From a virus, in IMG/VR virus record IMGVR_UViG_3300013093_000077, positions 1-47,708 of that record: 47,708 bases of DNA; one strand, written 5' to 3'. A program made the position numbers and the translations under genes. The notes beneath the pieces are model-generated. The model did not search any database. It was not told where the DNA came from and worked only from the letters and a program-made list of their open reading frames with translations. Of the stretch, positions 34,301 to 42,718 are shown one piece after another (position 1 is the stretch's first letter; each line of letters starts with the position of its first letter).

Positions 34301-37300
34301 ATCCACTAGCTGTTACTTGCGGCCATACATTACCGTATTGTACATTGGTAATTTGTATAGTAACGGCATCAAGAATTGCAGATATAAAATAAGTAAATCC
34401 TGATTGAACTGTACCAAAAGTTGTTCCGCTAAAGGTAACAGCCGCATTTAAACGTAATCCAAGTGTACTGGCAACTGTCATAGTATTAGTAGTACCGCCT
34501 ACTGTTGCAGTAACTGTTGTTTGTGCTAAAGATGATGAACTAATACTAGTTGCATAATATGTTGGTATAAATTGTACAAGCTGACCTACATATAAATTAG
34601 TGCCATTTAATGTTGCACTTGTTGAGTATAGTCCAGTTAAGCTAGCAGAACTTGTTACAGGTATTGGTACAAAATTTTCTCTTAAAACCTGTGCTGTTTT
34701 AGTACTACTATTATAAGCAGAAATATAACCATATTGACCTGCACCTGTACCAGAATTAATAAAAATTCTCATACCTGAATAATTACTTTGAGTATTTGTA
34801 TCAGATTGGGCAAGCTGAATAGAAACTGTATCTCCAATCTGTGCAGTATTACCAGCTGTTAAATATCCAGAACCATTTGCTGTTAATACTCCTTGGAATA
34901 TGGAATAAGATCTTATTTCATCTGCAATTGTTTGTAATCCAGAACCAGAACCTGTAATATTTAAATTAGCATACGCAGTAAATTTATTTGAACTATTTGT
35001 TTCTAAATAAAAACTTGGGCTGTTAGCCGGTGAGAAGGTACTGTTAGAAACTTCAACTTGAGCTCCATAGATATAGTTGTACAAACCAGTTGCTCCGGTT
35101 ATACCTTTTGGATAAATTCTAAATTGTAAAGAACTATTCAAACCTGTTGTATCGTAAGCAGAGAACCATATTCTATACCAACCTGCAGATAACTGTTGTA
35201 GTGCTCCATAATTTACTGGAGTCATTCCGCTATTTGCTGAACTAGATGTTACTACACCGGTATTAAAATTGTAGTTTATAGAACTAGTAACAGAACTAGA
35301 TCCTGACCATATTGCTTGTAAATCTATCTGTGATCCAGTTCCTTGATATACATATAAACTAAAAGTATATGCTTGTGCACTACCTGCTGGAACTGTTCCC
35401 GCTGGAATAGCAGTTAACGCAATACCACTTAGTCCAATACTTGAAATTGTAAGGATACAATCATTTGCCGGACTTGCTCCGCCTAATGCTGTTCCTAATA
35501 TTTTTACTGTATCACCTACCGCATAACTTGCTCCATTTGCATTTACAGATGCAAGATATACAGTAGCAGTAACAGTAATATTGAATGTAACACCACTACC
35601 TACTCCAGACAAAGTTGCTGTAGTTAAATTAGTATATGTTGCTCCATTAGGATTTACAGATATATTTTGATAAACATATGCTGTACCAGATGCACCGGTA
35701 TTATCAACAATATAAGCTTCTGTTATACCAGTAGGTGCAACTTGAATTTTTTCAAATTGCAAATTGCCATCATTTGCCCAGCCAGTTCCAACAAAGTTGT
35801 TACTTGATAACAATAAGTTAGTTGTAGTTGTATTATAGTTAGAACCAGCGTTAGCATAATTTAATTTAATAATTTGTGCCGAACTTCCTAAACTACTTTG
35901 TACGGTTGCTTGAACTTGAGCGCTTCTATTATATACTGTGCCAGTTGCAGGTGTTTCTGTTAAATCATATCCTGATGAAATTACACCGTACACACCATAT
36001 GAACTGTTACCGTTGGCTGCACGTATTCTACCGCCTGCTTCAGCCATATATCCTGTATATCCATAATAGCAGAATACACTAATACATTCTGTTAAAGCAC
36101 CTGGCCCTGTACAGTATATACCAACACCATCATTAATAATTTGTGTAAAATCATTACATACCATGGATTTAGTACCACCGTTATGTAATGTGCCGTCAAT
36201 TTTCATTCCAACTGCGCCATTACCAAAATTAGTAACGTTTTGTGCATAAGGACTACGACGAATAATCCATACTGAAGAATCATTTGGGCCAGACCCTGGA
36301 TCAAACGCTACATAAGATCCACCACTTGGGTGCTGAATGCTGTATGCATCTGGTGCTAACAATGTTCCCTGTAAGCCAACAAGACTCATATTTCTCAATC
36401 CAGTACCATTACGCATACGGAACATGTCTTTTAAACAATCTCCGCCGTAAACGGTCATATTACCAGATCCCGATGTTAATGTTACAGGTATGCCTAATGC
36501 TGTTAAACTTACAGCAACTGATGATGCTGTAGCTACTGCTGACAAGGTAATACTTGAAAGTGAACTATTACTAGGTGCAGTAGTAACGGTAAGAATGGTT
36601 ACATTAGCGGGTATTCCAAAACCTGTAACAGTTGCCCCGACTGTTAATCCAATAATATTTGTAATATCAGAAATAATTGCACTTCCAGATGTTACTGTTC
36701 CTTGGAAATTAACAGTAGGAGTCGATGTAATACTAAAATTATTTGAAGTTATGCTACTACCCACTACGTAATAAGTCTGTCCCAATGTTATTCCGCCAAA
36801 CTGACCTGAATATGTACCATTACCTGTTATTACTGCAATATTAGGCGCAACAAATTGAACTGGCATTTGATCTGTTAAATTACTAGTTGTATTAACAACA
36901 AATGAATTTGTATTTAAATTAACACTAGTAGCGGTTAAGTTAATACTTACTAATGGCTGTACAACTACTCCTCGCAATTCATCTCCAACAATCGCAACGT
37001 TTGCAGGAACTACTATAGGTAATATTTCATTATATGTTCCAGTTTTAACAAAAATTGTAGAACTTACACCTTGATTTGCAGATGGTAAACCTAACGTACT
37101 AGCGTTCGTTAATGCTGTTGTTATGTATGCAAGTAAGTTACTAACTGTGGTAGCAGAACCTGTTTCAGCAGATGATAATGATGTAACTTGGTATATGTAA
37201 TTCGAAGCAGTTACATTGTTTAATGTTTGATAACTTATACCTGGTGATGTTTTTGTTAATACATTCTGTATTAAAGAACCTAATTCTGTTAGCATTGGCA

Positions 37301-39224
37301 AATAATATGGCATATCTGCGGCTACTGCTGTATTAAAAAATGTATTATTACTGCCATAGGCAAAATATGCTAATGCAGTCGCTACAGTTTGACTATTACC
37401 GCCTCTGGCAATATCGTATGCTAGTGCATCAATAATGTATCCAGCATCTCTGGCTGCTTTAGTAGAATTTAAACTATAACCACTATATGGATATGTACTG
37501 TTATTGATCTGATATAATGTCCAATTAATCATTTCTGATAACATCCAAGTTTTGTTAGCAGTTAATAATGCGGCTGCATTAACACTAACAGTACCTGCTC
37601 CAACTAATGTAGTTGCATATTGAATTGTTTTCCAGGGCTGATCCCATGACACTCCGTAGTCAGCTCTATCAATACCTGTAGTTGTTGACACATAAAAAAC
37701 GTTTGGACTTTGATTAATTTTTGACCAAGTTGGCAATGAACCTGTTGTTCTTAATGCAAGACCTAGATTTCCTAATGGAATATTCGTATACTGTGTGTTT
37801 GTTACTGTACCTACAGTAAACAAATCACCTTGTGTTGTCATTGCATTTTTTCTAAAATGATAAACATAAGCAACCCAATATGCATTATTTGTATCTGTAT
37901 CTGGTCTATTTCCTGATGAAGATGTATGATATGTTACGCATTGATATGTTGTATTTCCAAAATAAACAACATCTCCAGGAACGTATGTTTTAGAACTTGC
38001 CCAACGTCCTAAATATCCAACAGATGAAACAAGTATATTCCAATAAGTAGAATTTACTCCAGTAAATGTAATTGCTTGGTTATTTGTTAAAGTTATATCT
38101 GGTGCAAAGTTTAATATTACAGTAGTACCGTTTACTACTTGAGTAACAGTTTGTCCTGAATAGAATCCAGCACCTGTAACCATTGATCCAACTGCTACAC
38201 CGGTAGTTGTACTTACAACTAGTGTAGTTCCAGAACTTCCAGATGATGAATAAGTTGTTGCTATTGAATTTGCTAGAGGATGTTGTCCTGTACTACCCGC
38301 AGTAGCGACTAACAAGTAACTGTTTGCTCTTACTACATCGCCTACTCGATAGGCAAATACACTACTCCAGTCTGTTTGAATTTCATAACCTTTAACAATA
38401 ATAGTCCAGTCGGTTGAATCTGTTGCTGGAATATTATTGGTATTATTTGCGGTGTTATTTACATATTCATAACCGCCGTAAGTTACTATATCGCCAACTT
38501 GATAAGCTGTCGAACTATTCCATACTAAAGAAAATATTTCATCAGGAAGATATACGCCAAATTTTGTATTATCGAAAGTTGTAGTACTTGTGTGATAAGT
38601 TGTACAAATATATATTCCACCGTCTACTTTAACAAGATCATTTAAACAATATCTTGTATTAGTAGTCCATGTACCAGTATAAACAATACCGTTGTAGTAT
38701 ACTTGCCAACTAGACTGATTTGCTTCCAGACCTAATGTAATTGTTGAAGCACTGGTATGATTTGAAATACATTCGTAGATAATTCCGCCGTACCTTACTA
38801 TATCATTAGTTTGATAAACAGTATTAACTTGCCAAGTTTTTCTCCAGTCTGCAGATTCTGTATATATTGTCCAATCTCCGTTACTGAGATCTGTAGCAAA
38901 TACACCGCTGGTATGACCGTTTGTACATAGATAAACTAGTCCACCAACAATAACAATGTTACCAACGTTATAAGAAGTAGCAGTAGACCATGTGCCTTGA
39001 AAAGATTTTCCATCTACAATTAAGTTCCAATACGGTGCAGGCTGTCCTAAATTGTTAATATGATATAAATCAGTATAAAATGCCGATGAAGATGTATTAG
39101 GTGTTAAACATACATATGTTTTGCCGCCATAACTAACTACTGCGTCTCGAGAATATGATGTGCCAGGGGTCCACGGACCTGACCATGTAAAGCGTAATCT
39201 ACCAATTTTAAATTCTTGTGCCAT
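31320..39224 (-). CDS. Giant tail fibre/adhesin-like virion protein B (2634 residues)
   Basis: A tandem paralogue of protein A with the same order of parts. Approximate layout: residues 10-455, CBM5/12-like modules (GTSYSRDAVVSYGGKTYVC, YNVGNIVIVGGLVYLC); 510-575, a beta-helix entry (VFYVSTTTGIDRADYGVSWD); 930-1095, a beta-helix core (GPNDSSVWIIRRSPYAQN, RIRAANGNSSYGVYGV); 1965-2260, BNR-like propeller repeats (WSSITYGNGVFVAIASSG); 2455-2634, the conserved end (DQDGNFKVGNLFGVQQATG, FTANSDNVIPTQRAIKAY). It lacks some inserts that interrupt modules in A and carries others. A unique C-terminal tail ends GDTFYWPSNPV. The likely role is host recognition as a fibre or baseplate-attached spike. AGGAAAG precedes the ATG. 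Confidence 0.85.
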   Translation of the reverse strand: MAQEFKIGRLRFTWSGPWTPGTSYSRDAVVSYGGKTYVCLTPNTSSSAFYTDLYHINNLGQPAPYWNLIVDGKSFQGTWSTATSYNVGNIVIVGGLVYLCTNGHTSGVFATDLSNGDWTIYTESADWRKTWQVNTVYQTNDIVRYGGIIYECISNHTSASTITLGLEANQSSWQVYYNGIVYTGTWTTNTRYCLNDLVKVDGGIYICTTYHTSTTTFDNTKFGVYLPDEIFSLVWNSSTAYQVGDIVTYGGYEYVNNTANNTNNIPATDSTDWTIIVKGYEIQTDWSSVFAYRVGDVVRANSYLLVATAGSTGQHPLANSIATTYSSSGSSGTTLVVSTTTGVAVGSMVTGAGFYSGQTVTQVVNGTTVILNFAPDITLTNNQAITFTGVNSTYWNILVSSVGYLGRWASSKTYVPGDVVYFGNTTYQCVTYHTSSSGNRPDTDTNNAYWVAYVYHFRKNAMTTQGDLFTVGTVTNTQYTNIPLGNLGLALRTTGSLPTWSKINQSPNVFYVSTTTGIDRADYGVSWDQPWKTIQYATTLVGAGTVSVNAAALLTANKTWMLSEMINWTLYQINNSTYPYSGYSLNSTKAARDAGYIIDALAYDIARGGNSQTVATALAYFAYGSNNTFFNTAVAADMPYYLPMLTELGSLIQNVLTKTSPGISYQTLNNVTASNYIYQVTSLSSAETGSATTVSNLLAYITTALTNASTLGLPSANQGVSSTIFVKTGTYNEILPIVVPANVAIVGDELRGVVVQPLVSINLTATSVNLNTNSFVVNTTSNLTDQMPVQFVAPNIAVITGNGTYSGQFGGITLGQTYYVVGSSITSNNFSITSTPTVNFQGTVTSGSAIISDITNIIGLTVGATVTGFGIPANVTILTVTTAPSNSSLSSITLSAVATASSVAVSLTALGIPVTLTSGSGNMTVYGGDCLKDMFRMRNGTGLRNMSLVGLQGTLLAPDAYSIQHPSGGSYVAFDPGSGPNDSSVWIIRRSPYAQNVTNFGNGAVGMKIDGTLHNGGTKSMVCNDFTQIINDGVGIYCTGPGALTECISVFCYYGYTGYMAEAGGRIRAANGNSSYGVYGVISSGYDLTETPATGTVYNRSAQVQATVQSSLGSSAQIIKLNYANAGSNYNTTTTNLLLSSNNFVGTGWANDGNLQFEKIQVAPTGITEAYIVDNTGASGTAYVYQNISVNPNGATYTNLTTATLSGVGSGVTFNITVTATVYLASVNANGASYAVGDTVKILGTALGGASPANDCILTISSIGLSGIALTAIPAGTVPAGSAQAYTFSLYVYQGTGSQIDLQAIWSGSSSVTSSINYNFNTGVVTSSSANSGMTPVNYGALQQLSAGWYRIWFSAYDTTGLNSSLQFRIYPKGITGATGLYNYIYGAQVEVSNSTFSPANSPSFYLETNSSNKFTAYANLNITGSGSGLQTIADEIRSYSIFQGVLTANGSGYLTAGNTAQIGDTVSIQLAQSDTNTQSNYSGMRIFINSGTGAGQYGYISAYNSSTKTAQVLRENFVPIPVTSSASLTGLYSTSATLNGTNLYVGQLVQFIPTYYATSISSSSLAQTTVTATVGGTTNTMTVASTLGLRLNAAVTFSGTTFGTVQSGFTYFISAILDAVTIQITNVQYGNVWPQVTASGSMTMNFTSNTSYLFGTSTVNMIINYPIVFTGTPLGGLTIGSTYYIQDIIDGNNFTIANSLVSVTVSAGNNSTNALTCNSTSALVLLNPISFVGSSSLGLTDNTKYYINSVIDSFNFTIASSIISVNCSGTTATVNYIVCSSTAGFVVGQPIIFVGTVAGGIVSETIYYIQSINAGGTLFSVSQTVGGGAVTLTTTLGNFTAKTTSGATGVSTITGVTGCTATSTNKKTTLTLSQGTMIGSYNTQLFGGVSFGTNYYVVTVNQGSPGSFQVSTTSNGSPITLTDNFGSMNLAAVGWDHVNPCTPVVSTLDLTSAYFIEPRPTFSTPPFVQTVATSTTNVTLGTGNWISMAYGANRFIALPSTGTVGAYSLDGSTWNTIILPTSVSWTSIAYGNGYWIAINSSNGKAYYSNSNGIGWRSSNLPSNTTWSSITYGNGVFVAIASSGTTAAYSTNFGSSWTSASLPASQTWNQVVYGSGIFVAISNDAAAKAAYSTNGSTWTQSTIPAGTFASVAWGNGRFLAVPSSSNTAPIYSFNGSTWYSAPVKFAANQIVYGQGTFIAFATTGTTAYQTNGGIDWTQPTVTTDGYSSCTYGLNTNNVGVFVTLSGAGVGSTIQAGVQAQGRVSISSGSISSLNFWETGSNYIATPTITITDPNHTTGPTINLRVGTSGTLSGPTFVNKGIGYNSTSTITLITGNGYADQAQNGLILIVNNLTALPSPGSNLTITGISGVFKITSATAVFGTTAPNIEANLALSPGLTVAQSPANGTQIQIRVKYSQARLTNHDFLNIGYGDQVESNYPGFPQTGYVALANNQIIETNYGRVFFSSTDQDGNFKVGNLFGVQQATGIVTLSTSQFGLSGLSTLALGGIAVGGSSTTIYGFSTDASFTANSDNVIPTQRAIKAYLASRFSQGGANTYTGQLTAGTTVVGGPNFIRSSIPNGYSGSVIKMVNKVYFNAYGTSGNLNALAFFMSAARTKSSALQGTGDTFYWPSNPV
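33440..34420 (-). repeat. Cluster of TYYV-type modules in protein B
   Basis: Five consecutive modules: FTYFISAILDAVTIQITN, STYYIQDIIDGNNFTIAN, TKYYINSVIDSFNFTIAS, TIYYIQSINAGGTLFSVSQ and TNYYVVTVNQGSPGSFQVS, each with a G.P..F.G start. Another copy is near 36800-36720. Confidence 0.7.
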
Positions 39225-39239
39225 TTTATATCTTTCCTA

Positions 39240-39620
39240 TTAACCTAATGAAACAGTTTGAGCTTGCGTGTATGAGTAAGATTGATTAATTCTCACTACT
39301 AGTTCTCCGGTATTATCTAAGTAGTAATAACAGTTTTTATCATCCCAACGATATTGATCAAATACTAAATTAGGATAAGGACGACTATGATCGGTAGCTA
39401 AACGACCATCAAAAAAATCTACCCCGTATTCAAAATTTTCAAAATTTGCTCCGTTTGGACCTGGGTTATTCAATACTAAAGTAGCAGTACTGGTTAGTTG
39501 ATCGATTTTATAAAAATATAAAGTACCATCATCTAATCTTTGTAATGCATAAAAAAATCTAGGATTACCATCTCCTAATAAACTGCTTTGATTTAATTCG
39601 TTACCTGCATAGTATGTCAT
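39240..39620 (-). CDS. Small conserved virion-module protein
   Basis: A 126-residue protein with FFYALQRLDDGTLYFYKIDQ at 22-41, a GVDFFDGR motif and QYRWDDKNCYYYLDNTGELV near 89-108. This type is seen in tail fibre blocks of marine T4-like phages, but I know no function. It starts with AAGGAAT ahead of the ATG and is followed 15 nt later by giant protein B, so the two are made together. It may be a connector or a chaperone for the giant protein. Confidence 0.75.
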   Translation of the reverse strand: MTYYAGNELNQSSLLGDGNPRFFYALQRLDDGTLYFYKIDQLTSTATLVLNNPGPNGANFENFEYGVDFFDGRLATDHSRPYPNLVFDQYRWDDKNCYYYLDNTGELVVRINQSYSYTQAQTVSLG

Positions 39621-39631
39621 AATTTTATTCC

Positions 39632-39964
39632 TTAACTAATTTCAACCCAGCTCATTACTAGATCCACTGAACTTGCAGTATTGCTAGTTATAATCACGTT
39701 TGTACTAGGTCCCATAATAAGTTTTTCGCCACCTGTTACAATTCTTGCACTTGTATTTGTAGGTATTGTGAAATTATTAATATAGTACGCCTGAGTTCCA
39801 GCAATTGTATCTTGAATTTGAATACTAACTTGAATAATACCTGCTGTTGTATTAGTCATACTTAAACCAATAACTGTAGTCGAAGCAGTTGCATTTGTTG
39901 TCAACACCGTTGTAGGTGTTGTACCTAATCCTGGACTTAATAAATTTTTGAATACTGTTGCCAT
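39632..39964 (-). CDS. Small beta-sandwich virion protein, copy 2
   Basis: A 110-residue protein of the same type as 20855-21184 and 44020-44346. It has TTVIGLSMTNTTAGIIQVSI, then YYINNFTIPTNTSARI, a GGEKLIMGPSTNVIITS turn and a final SWVEIS. The spacing of strands (N-T, then IP, then the G-x-KL..G loop) is shared with copy 3. It is in the fibre operon, 4 nt after the 509-residue protein, with AGGATAA as ribosome site. Confidence 0.75.
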   Translation of the reverse strand: MATVFKNLLSPGLGTTPTTVLTTNATASTTVIGLSMTNTTAGIIQVSIQIQDTIAGTQAYYINNFTIPTNTSARIVTGGEKLIMGPSTNVIITSNTASSVDLVMSWVEIS

Positions 39965-39968
39965 TTTG

Positions 39969-41498
39969 TTATCCTAATGATAAAACTACACCGAGTGCAA
40001 TATCATTTGCTGTTTGTTGTGTTACACCGCTACTAGTGCCGGCAACAGTAATCCATACTGTTCCGTTAAAAATTTCTACGTAATTATAATCGGTATTGTA
40101 TCGCATCATTCCTAATTCGTAATAACCGTTAATTGGACGACTACTAGTTCCGCCAGAAGGAATTACAACACCATAAGTACCGCTAACCTTAACATAACTA
40201 GATATTATACCTGTTAGAATTTCTGATAATATTGATTGGCTTGGAGTAACGTAATACGTACCTGCGCTACCAGTTCCACTAGCAAAAGCTGTGATATTAG
40301 TACCAGGTATAACTCCATTTCCGCTAATAATCATATTATTTTCAATTGTTCCTGTTGGCGAACCTGTTACGGTCATTATAATTGGTGTACAATTAATTGT
40401 AGTAGTATTTACCGTTTGTGCATAACTCACAGTCCAAGTACTGCTAGATGATGTACCTGTTCCTGATAAATTTCCTTTAATAAACGTCCCGTCAACTATA
40501 CCAGATCCACTTAAAACCCATCCTATTGTGATAGTAGGTGTTGCTGGATTACCCCCGTCAACCCATGATGGTGTTGAACTAACAGACAATATATTACCTG
40601 TTATGCTCGCTGTAAATTGAATACTTGCACCTGGAGCGATACTTGCTGTAAAATTTGATGAAGCAGAAGTATTGTTAAAATTAGTGACACCATTTGGTAC
40701 AGTATTAGTTAAAGTATTTGCAGAAAATTTAAGCTGATTAATACTGATTCCACCGGTACCACTTGTTATAAGATTTATATCTGAATTTGTATTACGTGCA
40801 GTTATAGAATTACCACTAATATCCAACCCAGCAGTTTGAAAATCTGTAGTAGTAACTGTAGTTGCTGTAATATTTGTATAGTTTGCGTTTACAGCGTATA
40901 CATTATTCCATTGTAAGGTTGAAGATCCTAAATTGTAAGTGTTAGGAGCAGACGGTATGATATCGCTATTTACTTCGGCATCAAATGTAACAGTATCTGT
41001 AGCTTGATTACCTAATTTGATATTACCATCAGATCCGGCATCGGCAGTAATATTGCCAGTTACATGTAGATTTCCATTAATTAGAGTGTCAGAATTTAAA
41101 TTAATATTTCCAGTTCCACTTGGAGAAATATTAATATCTGTATTATTTGTTAAAGTAACTATTGTGTTACCGCTTATACCTATATTTCCAACATTAATAG
41201 TACCTTGGTATACTACAGGATTTATGCCATTTGGGCTAAGAGTCAATACAGAGTTTGTAGTAGATATTGTACTACCGCTGATAGAAATATCAGCTAGTGT
41301 TGCTGAATTACTTGCGGTTAAATTGGTAGTACGGGTTGTTCCATTTACTGATAGATCGTTAGTAGGCGCGGTTGTATTAATGCCCACTCGGCTGTTAACA
41401 ACATCTAAGTACAATAAGTTCGTCTCAAAGGCTAAGTTAACCCCATTGCGAAGGAGGTTGTCCTTTAAGAGCGGACCCGAAATTCGACCAACAGCCAT
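39969..41498 (-). CDS. Fibre-like virion protein (GRISGPLL family), long copy
   Basis: A 509-residue protein. The N-terminus VGRISGPLLKDNLLRNGVNL then AFETNLLYLDVVNSRVGIN is nearly the same as that of the tandem gene at 41643-42701, so this is a duplicated family. Residues 40-270 form a repetitive beta shaft (DINISPSGTGNINLNSDT; LHVTGNITADAGSDGNIKLG). Residues 295-435 carry inserted repeat modules (WVLSGSGIVDGTFIKGNLSG; NNMIISGNGVIPGTNITAFA), missing from the short copy. The end has the conserved RPINGYYELGMMRYNTDYNY and VEIFNGTVWITV. It is preceded by a long structured leader and a late box. Confidence 0.82.
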   Translation of the reverse strand: MAVGRISGPLLKDNLLRNGVNLAFETNLLYLDVVNSRVGINTTAPTNDLSVNGTTRTTNLTASNSATLADISISGSTISTTNSVLTLSPNGINPVVYQGTINVGNIGISGNTIVTLTNNTDINISPSGTGNINLNSDTLINGNLHVTGNITADAGSDGNIKLGNQATDTVTFDAEVNSDIIPSAPNTYNLGSSTLQWNNVYAVNANYTNITATTVTTTDFQTAGLDISGNSITARNTNSDINLITSGTGGISINQLKFSANTLTNTVPNGVTNFNNTSASSNFTASIAPGASIQFTASITGNILSVSSTPSWVDGGNPATPTITIGWVLSGSGIVDGTFIKGNLSGTGTSSSSTWTVSYAQTVNTTTINCTPIIMTVTGSPTGTIENNMIISGNGVIPGTNITAFASGTGSAGTYYVTPSQSILSEILTGIISSYVKVSGTYGVVIPSGGTSSRPINGYYELGMMRYNTDYNYVEIFNGTVWITVAGTSSGVTQQTANDIALGVVLSLG

Positions 41499-41625
41499 TT
41501 ACGCTCCCGTATACCCCGTGTTTCACGGTTAACCTAGTTTGGAATTACTTCCGCATCCTTTCGGCTCTTTGTCGGTTTACCACAGTTTAATATCGTAAAA
41601 TCTTGGTCAGATCTTACAGTAAAAG
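41499..41625 (-). promoter_or_regulatory. Long 5' leader with several hairpins
   Basis: About 120 nt separate the late box from the ATG, far more than in other units here. On the minus strand it can form GGAA-GTAA-TTCC (41541-41552, GNRA-type loop) and CCGTG-AAA-CACGG (41516-41528), the latter 7 nt from the GGGAG ribosome site at 41504-41508. No coding potential is evident in it. Confidence 0.45.
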
Positions 41626-41633
41626 TATTTATC
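41626..41633 (-). promoter_or_regulatory. Late-promoter-like box before the long GRISGPLL gene
   Basis: GATAAATACT on the minus strand, 10 nt after the stop of the upstream gene. It fits the T4 late consensus well, including the following CT. Confidence 0.6.
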
Positions 41634-41642
41634 GGAATTTTT

Positions 41643-42701
41643 TTAGAACCCTAGGATAAGCTCATTTAAGAAGGTAATTTGCTGAATCTCTGATTCGGTA
41701 ACTAATGATCCAGTCCCAACAATTGGTAACCATGTAGAAGTATTAGCATTATAAATTTCTAAGGTTGTATTTGTTGTATTAAAACGCATCGTTCCCGTTT
41801 CGGGATTCGAAGGATAATTGTTACTTGTGCCATACGGAACCACTAATCCAGGTCCTGTAAATTTTGTATAACCTTTTTGAGTATTATTTAAAATAAAAGG
41901 ATTAGTTGGAGTTGGATTATTAATAGTGGTTTCTGTTATATATGAATACCCATTAAATTTTATATTACCAGTGCCATTAGGTATTAAATTTAAATCAGTA
42001 TTAGTTAACGCATTAATCTGATTAGATGTTATTGTTATATTACCAGAATTTAAAGTTGTTGTTAAAAGAGTTTGTTGTGCTATGGAAGAAACTGTTGAAC
42101 TATTGGCATAGATAGAATTCCATGATTTATTTAAACTTCCTAAATTATATCCTTCTGCAGGTATAATATTGCTATTAATTTCTGCGGTAAACTTAACAGT
42201 ATCGTTACTGTTACTTCCTAATGTAACATTGCCATCGAATGTAATATTGCCTGTGGCATGTAGGTTTCCGCTTACTAATACATTACTATTAAGTATTATA
42301 CTTCCTGTAGGAGAAACATTAATCGTATCATTTAATACTGTATTTGAAATAACATTACTAGTGATTTGTAAATTATTAGTTGTTAAACCAGGAACAATAA
42401 TTGTTGGATTAGAACTTTGATTAGGACTTAGTGTAATAGAATTAGTTGCGTGACTAATTAAATCTGTTGATAAAGTAAAATCTCCAACAGATGTTAATGT
42501 ATCTACTAATAGATCGATTGTATCTATTGCATTAGGAGTATAAACTTGATAAGTAGGAATAGACCCAGCAAAGTTGAAACTAACTACTTTGTTTACTACA
42601 TCTAAGAATAAAACTTTTGTATTAAACGCTAGGTTAGTACCGTTACGTTTGAGATTATCTGCTAGTAACGGGCCGCTAATTCTACCTAATTCTCGCCCCA
42701 T
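41643..42701 (-). CDS. Fibre-like virion protein (GRISGPLL family), short copy
   Basis: A 352-residue tandem paralogue of the 509-residue protein. It starts ELGRISGPLLADNLKRNGTN then LAFNTKVLFLDVVNKVV. The shaft uses the same units (INVSPTGSIILNSNVLVSGN; LHATGNITFDGNVTLGSNSN; YNLGSLNKSWNSIYANSS) and the end has TGTMRFNTTNTTLEIYN. It lacks the inserted repeat modules of the long copy, which helps to define their borders. AGGAAT lies ahead of the ATG. It belongs to the unit that includes 42719-47446. Confidence 0.82.
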   Translation of the reverse strand: MGRELGRISGPLLADNLKRNGTNLAFNTKVLFLDVVNKVVSFNFAGSIPTYQVYTPNAIDTIDLLVDTLTSVGDFTLSTDLISHATNSITLSPNQSSNPTIIVPGLTTNNLQITSNVISNTVLNDTINVSPTGSIILNSNVLVSGNLHATGNITFDGNVTLGSNSNDTVKFTAEINSNIIPAEGYNLGSLNKSWNSIYANSSTVSSIAQQTLLTTTLNSGNITITSNQINALTNTDLNLIPNGTGNIKFNGYSYITETTINNPTPTNPFILNNTQKGYTKFTGPGLVVPYGTSNNYPSNPETGTMRFNTTNTTLEIYNANTSTWLPIVGTGSLVTESEIQQITFLNELILGF

Positions 42702-42718
42702 GGTAAATTCCTAGTCAG

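Noticed and set aside
21205-39224. A diversity-generating retroelement acting on the giant fibres
   Set aside because: No reverse transcriptase and no adenine-mutated template/variable repeat pair are visible. The repeats are protein modules spread over many sites.
41499-41642. A tRNA or a known riboswitch in the long leader
   Set aside because: No cloverleaf or anticodon arm can be drawn. The GGAAGTA resemblance to the glutamine riboswitch lacks the flanking paired segments.
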